Positions 22,619-27,535 of a DNA stretch of 27,535 nucleotides are shown piece by piece; within the stretch, counting starts at the first letter, position 1; every line of letters starts with the position of its first letter. A model generated the notes under the pieces. That model was not told the DNA's origin. It made no database searches and worked only from the letters and a program-made list of their open reading frames with translations. A program made the position numbers and the translations under genes. The stretch is from a virus. The stretch covers positions 1-27,535 of the IMG/VR virus record IMGVR_UViG_3300036760_000392, one strand, 5' to 3'.

Positions 22619-23260
22619 CTATGGGGACTGCTGGGACTTCTTTATGTTTTCCCAGCGGATACGCTGGGCTTCCCGCATCTTTGTCTTAGTTTCTTCAGAG
22701 TGTCTTTTGCCAAACATTGGATTTTTCTCACCTATTTGATTCCCCATGTGAGACTTAGACAATTGGATCCTTGTCGCGGTAGAATGCTTTCTGCCTAAAA
22801 AGGTCTTCTGGGTTTTACGTCTAATCAAATCGTCAGGGGACAAATTTATCTTCTTGCCCGTCTTAGATGCACTTATCCTATCCTTACTTTCGTCAGAATG
22901 ATTTCTTCCATAAAAGCTGTTTCTTTCTCCCAACTTAGACAGCCTTTTCTTCTCTCTGGTTTCTAAAGAATCAGGTCCTCCCCCTAATCCTCCCTCTTTT
23001 AGATTGTAACCATTCGGGGATAAGGTAGTTAAGGTACTAATCCAATAGACCTCTTGCGTGTTAGCTTCCTCTAAATTTTCACATCGCTGTATAAGGGAAA
23101 AATCAAAACTTTTGCGCCCGTACTTTCTAATGGCACGATGTAGATGAGGGCAATCTAATCCAGCCTTCTTATGCTTTTTCCATCTAAATTCCGGATACAT
23201 AGTTTGACCAACATAAGCTTTTCCGTTAATCAAGTTTTCAACTATGTAAATGAAATACAC
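22619..23260 (-). CDS. Free-standing GIY-YIG homing endonuclease, copy 2 (213 aa)
   Basis: GTG start with AAGGAG 6 nt upstream (in a 24-nt gap after the hub-like gene). The GIY-YIG domain (1-91) is FIYIVENLINGKAYVGQT with Y5, Y16, R26, E70 and N86; it matches copy 1 position for position. NUMOD3-like repeats follow (GRNHSDESKDRISAS, GRKHSTATRIQLSKS, GKRHSEETKTKMREA). It is shorter than copy 1 and has no zinc knuckle. A 49-nt gap separates its stop from the 213-aa tail gene. The two copies probably descend from one recent duplication or from independent invasions by the same family. Confidence 0.9.
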   Translation of the reverse strand: MYFIYIVENLINGKAYVGQTMYPEFRWKKHKKAGLDCPHLHRAIRKYGRKSFDFSLIQRCENLEEANTQEVYWISTLTTLSPNGYNLKEGGLGGGPDSLETREKKRLSKLGERNSFYGRNHSDESKDRISASKTGKKINLSPDDLIRRKTQKTFLGRKHSTATRIQLSKSHMGNQIGEKNPMFGKRHSEETKTKMREAQRIRWENIKKSQQSP

Positions 23261-23284
23261 AAAAACTCCTTTATAATCAAGTAC

Positions 23285-24214
23285 TTACTCACTTCCGTAC
23301 ACGGAAAAGGCGGGTCCCCCGCTGCCGAGAGAGGAGTGGTCATGGATAGGAATTCCTGTTGCTGTTGCTTTACCTGTAAAGAGAGTACCTGCATCCGCTC
23401 CTGCTTTGAGGAAGATAATGGTATTTTCCCCCAAGGCCAGCTGGGTATAGATAGCGAAACCATTTTGCTGATCCTGGATAGTGCCAATTTTAGGGTCTGA
23501 CACTGACCAAGCATCTCCGGCCTCGTAGGTGGTTCCTTCAACGTTAAAACGAACCGAGACTCCGGGCGATAGGGAAACTGCCTTTGGCTTAATGTCAATA
23601 GTAGATTGGCCCGTTACTCCGGTTCTATTTTCCAAATTCTCTGGATCTTTGGCAGGGCTAAAAGGGTCCCACGACACTCGATCTGTTCTTACGAGCTTAC
23701 TGTGCTCTCTAATGTTTGTATCGAGATTGGTGATTTGAAAGGCTCCTCCGCCGCTAGATTCGCGTTTCTCCAAGGAAATACCTTTCTGGGGGGCTTTGGA
23801 ACTTATACTGGCGATAGCCGCAAAGGATGAAAGTCCTCGGGCTCTCTGTCGTCTGGAAATGTTCTTACCTTCAAGCTCATAGAAGCGATCTTGACCGGAC
23901 ATATTGACTACATAACTGGAGGCGTCTTCAAAGGAAGGATTAACGGTTACGCTTAGAACTCTTCCTGTAAAGATGCGACGCATGTTTCCTTCTGTTCCTG
24001 CTTCGATAACAATGTCCTCCCCCGCAGGGATGGCAAAGTCAGAGGGTATTTCAATAGAGGCGCTGAATTGAGAAGATAAATTTCCTCTACTCTTGGAAAC
24101 CGTAAAGGACTTTACATCCGGCGTTTCAAACTTGGGAGAGGAGACATCGTCAGGGCTTCCAAATGAAACACGAGCTCTAATCCTCTCGAGCGTTATATTT
24201 GCGCAACTAGCCAT
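23285..24214 (-). CDS. Baseplate hub-like protein (309 aa)
   Basis: Residues about 30-118 read as a hub barrel: VKSFTVSKSRGNLSSQFSA, IVIEAGTEGNMRRIFTGRV, then a SGQDRFYELEG segment. This is the pattern of gpD/Mu gp44-type hub proteins (f-x-G-r-v and G-x-D motifs); the family assignment is by eye. The rest is beta-rich, ending in HDHSSLGSGGPAFSVYGSE. One nt after the stop of the 757-aa gene, with a GGAGC SD about 10 nt upstream. These two adjacent proteins may form one hub subassembly split over two genes. Confidence 0.7.
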   Translation of the reverse strand: MASCANITLERIRARVSFGSPDDVSSPKFETPDVKSFTVSKSRGNLSSQFSASIEIPSDFAIPAGEDIVIEAGTEGNMRRIFTGRVLSVTVNPSFEDASSYVVNMSGQDRFYELEGKNISRRQRARGLSSFAAIASISSKAPQKGISLEKRESSGGGAFQITNLDTNIREHSKLVRTDRVSWDPFSPAKDPENLENRTGVTGQSTIDIKPKAVSLSPGVSVRFNVEGTTYEAGDAWSVSDPKIGTIQDQQNGFAIYTQLALGENTIIFLKAGADAGTLFTGKATATGIPIHDHSSLGSGGPAFSVYGSE

Positions 24215-24215
24215 G

Positions 24216-26489
24216 TTAGAAGTGCTCCTGAGGGTGATTGTATAGTCTGACTGAAACTTTATCTCCCGCCGTTATTTCGTCCAGAACCATGCTCAAACAG
24301 TTTAGTTCTCCGAATCCATCTACTCTCACCACGTACTCGGCACCATTTCCTTTATCCTGAACCACTATGCCTTCTCTAGTAACATCCTCGGTCGATAGTT
24401 GGTATTTGGAATCCTGAAAACTTCCAGCGGTTAGATACTTTGGTCCTGCCGTTACTGTGATCAAGTACTGGCTGGCATCGGAATACGAGTAGTTGATTTC
24501 GTTGATGATAGATCCGTCAGGAAGAACATCTCCCAAGCGAGGTACGGAATCTGGCCCAAGAACGATGGACTGCGTATCTACAATTTGACTCTGGAGGGCA
24601 AGAAAGTTCTGAGCAATCTGGAGGCATTCAGTTTCAGTACAGAATGGGAGGGTTATGTCGATGGTCGCACCATTCGTATTATCCTGAAGGACTTGAATCT
24701 GGCTCTCACCAAAATCCTGGGTCGTGCTGGGATCAGCATCTACAATTCCGTCTGTCTGGTCGATAATTCCGGCGGCGGGAAGAATAACTACCCCTGGCTG
24801 TCCTGTTTGCGCATCAATGCTTTGAAGAGGCCCGGTTGCTGCATACGCTATAGGGGCAGGTTCGTCTACTATTACAATGGGGGTGTAGCGAATACCGTAA
24901 AGACGACGCTGTCCAGAAATAGCTACACCGTGTTGAAAGACTATAGATTCATTAGCCGCCGGCGTCAATTCCAAGAACTTCAGAGCGATAGTCTCCGCGT
25001 CTCCATTAGGAGAAAAGATATCTATGCTAGGACGCTTTCTTTCTACGACCAAACAAAGAGTGTTATTTACCGCCAGATAGCCTAATCTATCTCCTATGTT
25101 AGCAATCAAACCATCGAACGCAGCAGTCCCTGTCGCTTCAAGTCCGGACGGGCTTGCTGGGCTTGAACCACTGCGACGAAACAGTTGTGTCGGGGGAGGC
25201 GGAGGATTTGCGTAGAAATCAGCAATACCGGCGGCAGGACCATCCTCTAAGACACTGAATAGCTCTATTTCAACATCTCCGTTAGGCAGCACTGTCCAGG
25301 TCCAGTTCTTGCCTTGAGGTAGGCTAATAAATTCTTTCTGTACCTTTATGAATACCGTAGCGAAAATCTCCTCAAACACATTTATTTGAAGTACTTTACG
25401 GCCGGAAAAAACAACATCCTGAACACCAAGAAAATCAGACTCTTCCTTACCGAACTTATTGAGTCTGGTAAATCTAGAAGCGGGAATGATAATCTTGCTA
25501 CCTACGATACTGGTTACTTCTGTCGAACACTCGCCTGTTTGGGGATCCACAGAACTAATGGACAGCGTAGTACTGTTGCTGTTAGCTGCGTTTCCATACT
25601 TAGCCGATCCTGAAGCAACTCCTTGCTGACCAGTTATAAAGCCCGTAGAGGCACCAAGAGGAGAAGTAGTTCCTACTTGAAGAAAGTTATTCAAGAGAGC
25701 TGAATCAACAGTGATGTATTCTTTCGTCGTGTCGCCAAAGGTAATCTTGATACCTCTATCTTGGGCAAAATCCGGGTCAGTTCCGTCTGGTAAATCCAAA
25801 TCAACCACATAGCCTATGATGGACTCGAAGGCTTGGATCTCGTAGGAGTTTACAACATCGTCAAGGTATACCTGATCAAGCAAAGGGTCATCGTAGGAAA
25901 TAGACGCAAACTTACCCACAGCATTTTCATCGCACGAACTAGCAGCACATTCACCATAGGTGAAGATCTCAGCATTCTTAAGTCCGTCGAATGAAGTTCT
26001 CAACTCTCTGCGGGGCGGAGGATCATAGCCACGAACCACCACAAGATCGGCGGGGGATCTCAGCTGGCTAGTAGGAATACAATAGCGAATGTCTAGGTCT
26101 TGCGCGGGAACAGCACCAACAATGAAAAATCTGGCGACACCGAATTCATCTAATTCGATCTCTGCGAATTCATTTACTCCCGCGGGATCTGGAGTACTGC
26201 CGCCCGGCGGGTCCCGAAGCTCCACCACGAGGGAGAGCTTCATCATAGTTGTGGCATCTTGGTTTCTTATGTCGTATCCAGGAAGCGAACCACCCAGAAC
26301 TCGTCCTACTTCCGGATTGGGAGAAAAGGGAATACCAAAGGTTTCCAGAATGAACTGGGACACCGGTCTGTTAGGATCAGGATCAAGTATGTAATTGGTC
26401 GGAGCGGAAGCCCCAAGATCTTCTACTGAAGCAAAACTCGGATCGCCGTCTTCTACAATGACGGTGCCATCCGGTAGTACGATGACCAT
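24216..26489 (-). CDS. Large baseplate/hub-like protein (757 aa)
   Basis: ATG with AAGGAG about 8 nt upstream. It begins MVIVLPDGTVIVEDGD and has a Pro-run (NPPPPPT) near residue 428. The C-terminal part carries LPDGSIINEINYSYSDASQY followed by TVTAGPKYL near residues 657-686, a motif type often seen in phage tail hub or distal tail proteins. The protein has eight or so Cys (for example AASSCDEN, TETECLQ). It follows the coiled-coil protein and precedes the 309-aa hub-like protein by 1 nt, the typical order of tape measure, then tail-tip or hub genes. No catalytic motif recognised. Confidence 0.75.
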   Translation of the reverse strand: MVIVLPDGTVIVEDGDPSFASVEDLGASAPTNYILDPDPNRPVSQFILETFGIPFSPNPEVGRVLGGSLPGYDIRNQDATTMMKLSLVVELRDPPGGSTPDPAGVNEFAEIELDEFGVARFFIVGAVPAQDLDIRYCIPTSQLRSPADLVVVRGYDPPPRRELRTSFDGLKNAEIFTYGECAASSCDENAVGKFASISYDDPLLDQVYLDDVVNSYEIQAFESIIGYVVDLDLPDGTDPDFAQDRGIKITFGDTTKEYITVDSALLNNFLQVGTTSPLGASTGFITGQQGVASGSAKYGNAANSNSTTLSISSVDPQTGECSTEVTSIVGSKIIIPASRFTRLNKFGKEESDFLGVQDVVFSGRKVLQINVFEEIFATVFIKVQKEFISLPQGKNWTWTVLPNGDVEIELFSVLEDGPAAGIADFYANPPPPPTQLFRRSGSSPASPSGLEATGTAAFDGLIANIGDRLGYLAVNNTLCLVVERKRPSIDIFSPNGDAETIALKFLELTPAANESIVFQHGVAISGQRRLYGIRYTPIVIVDEPAPIAYAATGPLQSIDAQTGQPGVVILPAAGIIDQTDGIVDADPSTTQDFGESQIQVLQDNTNGATIDITLPFCTETECLQIAQNFLALQSQIVDTQSIVLGPDSVPRLGDVLPDGSIINEINYSYSDASQYLITVTAGPKYLTAGSFQDSKYQLSTEDVTREGIVVQDKGNGAEYVVRVDGFGELNCLSMVLDEITAGDKVSVRLYNHPQEHF

Positions 26490-26513
26490 TGTTAAAGCTC
26501 CTTATCGCTTCGG

Positions 26514-27535
26514 CTAGAGTGCCAAGTTAAGCGCCCGCTGGGCCTGGCTGAGAGCACTTTCGGTCTTGCCATGAACTCTCTGAATATACGTAGCATTGTC
26601 CGTAACCTTGGTTTCCAGCTTGAATAGCGAGTTGCTGAGGTCGCGATCTGCGGTCTCGGAAAGTTGTCTGTTGCTGGTGATAGAAGTGGAAAGCGCGGTT
26701 AGAGAATCCTTCAGGTCCGTAACCGCCGCGGTCGCAGCAATAGCCTTATCTTGCGCACCGGTGACTCGGGTATTGATGTCGGCGATAGTAGCTTCGAAAC
26801 CTTTCACCAAGGTTACAGCCTTGTCGTTGGAAGTTACCACTTCGTCCACCAAGAGCTTGATATCCCCGTTAGAATCTGTTACGTCGTTGATTAGCTTTGC
26901 ATTCGCATCCACAGTGCTCTTAAGGGCAGTAGTGCCGTCGGTATTGGTTTTCACCTGCGCGATAAGAGTAGTGACGCCGTCTTCTAGTAAGGCAACCTGT
27001 GTTCCTAGGGCAGACAGCGGAGCAAGAGCCTTAACCTGCGAAAACAAATCGCCAACACTGTCCTCGATGGCAATGAGGGCGTTTCCGGCAATATCCAGGT
27101 TAGCGGTAAGGGACTCAGTAGCCGCAGTGATTCTATCTTCAACCGAAGGTCCGCTTGGATCAATAATACTTTCCAGAACTTCAAGACGCAACCTGGCGTC
27201 AGCAACTTGCGAACCAACAGAACCAAGACCAGAGCTTTTAAATGCGCCAGAGAGAGCGGCCTCCAACCCATCGACACCTACCACAGGAATGTTATCAACG
27301 GAAACAGAAAGAGTTCCACCCAAGAGTTCAGCAAGAGTAGCACCACTATCGGTGATGGCCGTAACGATTTCCTGGGAGCTCTGATCTGGGGTGTTGGCTA
27401 GAGCATTGATAGCCTCGATAAGAGTAGCAAATTGCTCGGATAGAGAAGTAAGGGCTTCGGTCTGTCCCTCGGCACCTGGGGTCGTTTTGCCTGTGGCGAT
27501 GTCGTCTACCTGGGAACCAGGGGTTCTTCCATTCT
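26514..27535 (-). CDS. Ala-rich coiled-coil protein, N-terminus beyond the window (possible tape measure C-terminus)
   Basis: The frame is open from the right edge (27535) to TAG at 26514, giving 339 residues; a TTG at 27323 is not needed as a start. The sequence is nearly all helical: Ala/Leu/Ser/Thr/Asp-rich with long heptad-like runs (for example IAATAAVTDLKDSLTALS) and very few aromatics. Such C-terminal parts occur in tape measure proteins, and the following genes look like hub/baseplate genes, as expected directly after a tape measure gene. Without the N-terminus, a tail-length or coiled-coil fibre role cannot be separated. Confidence 0.75.
   Translation of the reverse strand, partial: NGRTPGSQVDDIATGKTTPGAEGQTEALTSLSEQFATLIEAINALANTPDQSSQEIVTAITDSGATLAELLGGTLSVSVDNIPVVGVDGLEAALSGAFKSSGLGSVGSQVADARLRLEVLESIIDPSGPSVEDRITAATESLTANLDIAGNALIAIEDSVGDLFSQVKALAPLSALGTQVALLEDGVTTLIAQVKTNTDGTTALKSTVDANAKLINDVTDSNGDIKLLVDEVVTSNDKAVTLVKGFEATIADINTRVTGAQDKAIAATAAVTDLKDSLTALSTSITSNRQLSETADRDLSNSLFKLETKVTDNATYIQRVHGKTESALSQAQRALNLAL

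Noticed and set aside
23269-23300. TATAAA-like -10 before the second GIY-YIG gene
   Set aside because: There is no matching -35 at 16-18 nt, and the predicted start would fall within the SD; the AAGGAG needs no promoter here.
23293-23306. Small palindrome near the end of the hub-like gene (TTCCGT-GT-ACGGAA)
   Set aside because: A 2-nt loop inside coding sequence with no U-tract after it; not a usable terminator.
26596-27384. Long plus-strand open frame of 262 codons antisense to the coiled-coil gene
   Set aside because: It mirrors the low-complexity Ala/Ser/Thr coding strand, has no SD seen and no family pattern; the minus-strand frame is open to the window edge and has the protein-like composition.
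1-27535. tRNA, CRISPR, insertion sequence, reverse transcriptase/diversity-generating element
   Set aside because: No cloverleaf, no spaced direct repeats, no transposase or reverse transcriptase motif was seen; there is no gene-free stretch longer than about 125 nt.

Overview
The window is a stretch of a tailed double-stranded DNA phage genome (Caudoviricetes-like; a prophage cannot be excluded). All 26 genes I can support lie on the minus strand and are packed with stop/start overlaps or gaps that are mostly under 50 nt, so transcription runs from high to low coordinates. Most products look like virion proteins: beta-rich, Gly/Ser/Thr/Asn-rich, with Ig-like, Big_1-like, lectin-like and hub-like parts. 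No head, terminase, portal, lysis or replication gene is visible, and no tRNA, CRISPR array or integrase. Strong Shine-Dalgarno (SD) sites (AAGGAGG, GGAGG) precede most genes. Nothing in the window fixes the host. The large tail block and the high density of free-standing homing endonucleases suggest a sizeable lytic phage.

Layout in transcription order. (1) 27535-26514 is the C-terminal part of an Ala-rich helical/coiled-coil protein that runs off the window, possibly a tape measure protein. (2) 26489-19406 is a baseplate/hub-like block: a 757-aa protein, a 309-aa protein with a hub-like barrel, several small Cys-containing proteins (213, 112, 99 and about 227 aa) and a 72-aa zinc-ribbon-like protein. 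Two GIY-YIG homing endonucleases interrupt it. (3) 19389-17929 holds a charged 151-aa protein, an HNH endonuclease and a 134-aa small structural protein. (4) 17907-6659 is a tail-fibre/adhesin-like block: a 317-aa protein with a flagellin-IN-like module, a 196-aa Ig-like protein, two paralogous 439-aa proteins separated by a second HNH endonuclease, a 429-aa Ig-repeat protein, a 791-aa protein and an 877-aa protein with a CBM-like domain. (5) 6643-1 holds a SAM-dependent methyltransferase, a candidate terminator, a 534-aa structural protein, a PD-(D/E)XK homing endonuclease with its own sigma70-like promoter, a 115-aa protein and a Cys-rich protein of at least 1032 aa that runs off the left edge.

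The genes probably work together as a late tail/baseplate/fibre morphogenesis unit colonised by five selfish endonuclease genes from three nuclease folds. These are joined to their neighbours by overlapping or near-abutting stop and start codons, apart from the promoter-bearing PD-(D/E)XK gene on its upstream side and the second GIY-YIG gene, which has short flanking gaps. The most unusual points are a gene whose strong SD faces an ATA instead of a usable start codon (20089), hairpins abutting GAGGAGG ribosome-binding sites at two genes, an HNH gene whose last codons are written over the leader and start of the next tail gene, a duplicated 439-aa tail gene, and two long tail genes separated only by one in-frame stop and five codons.
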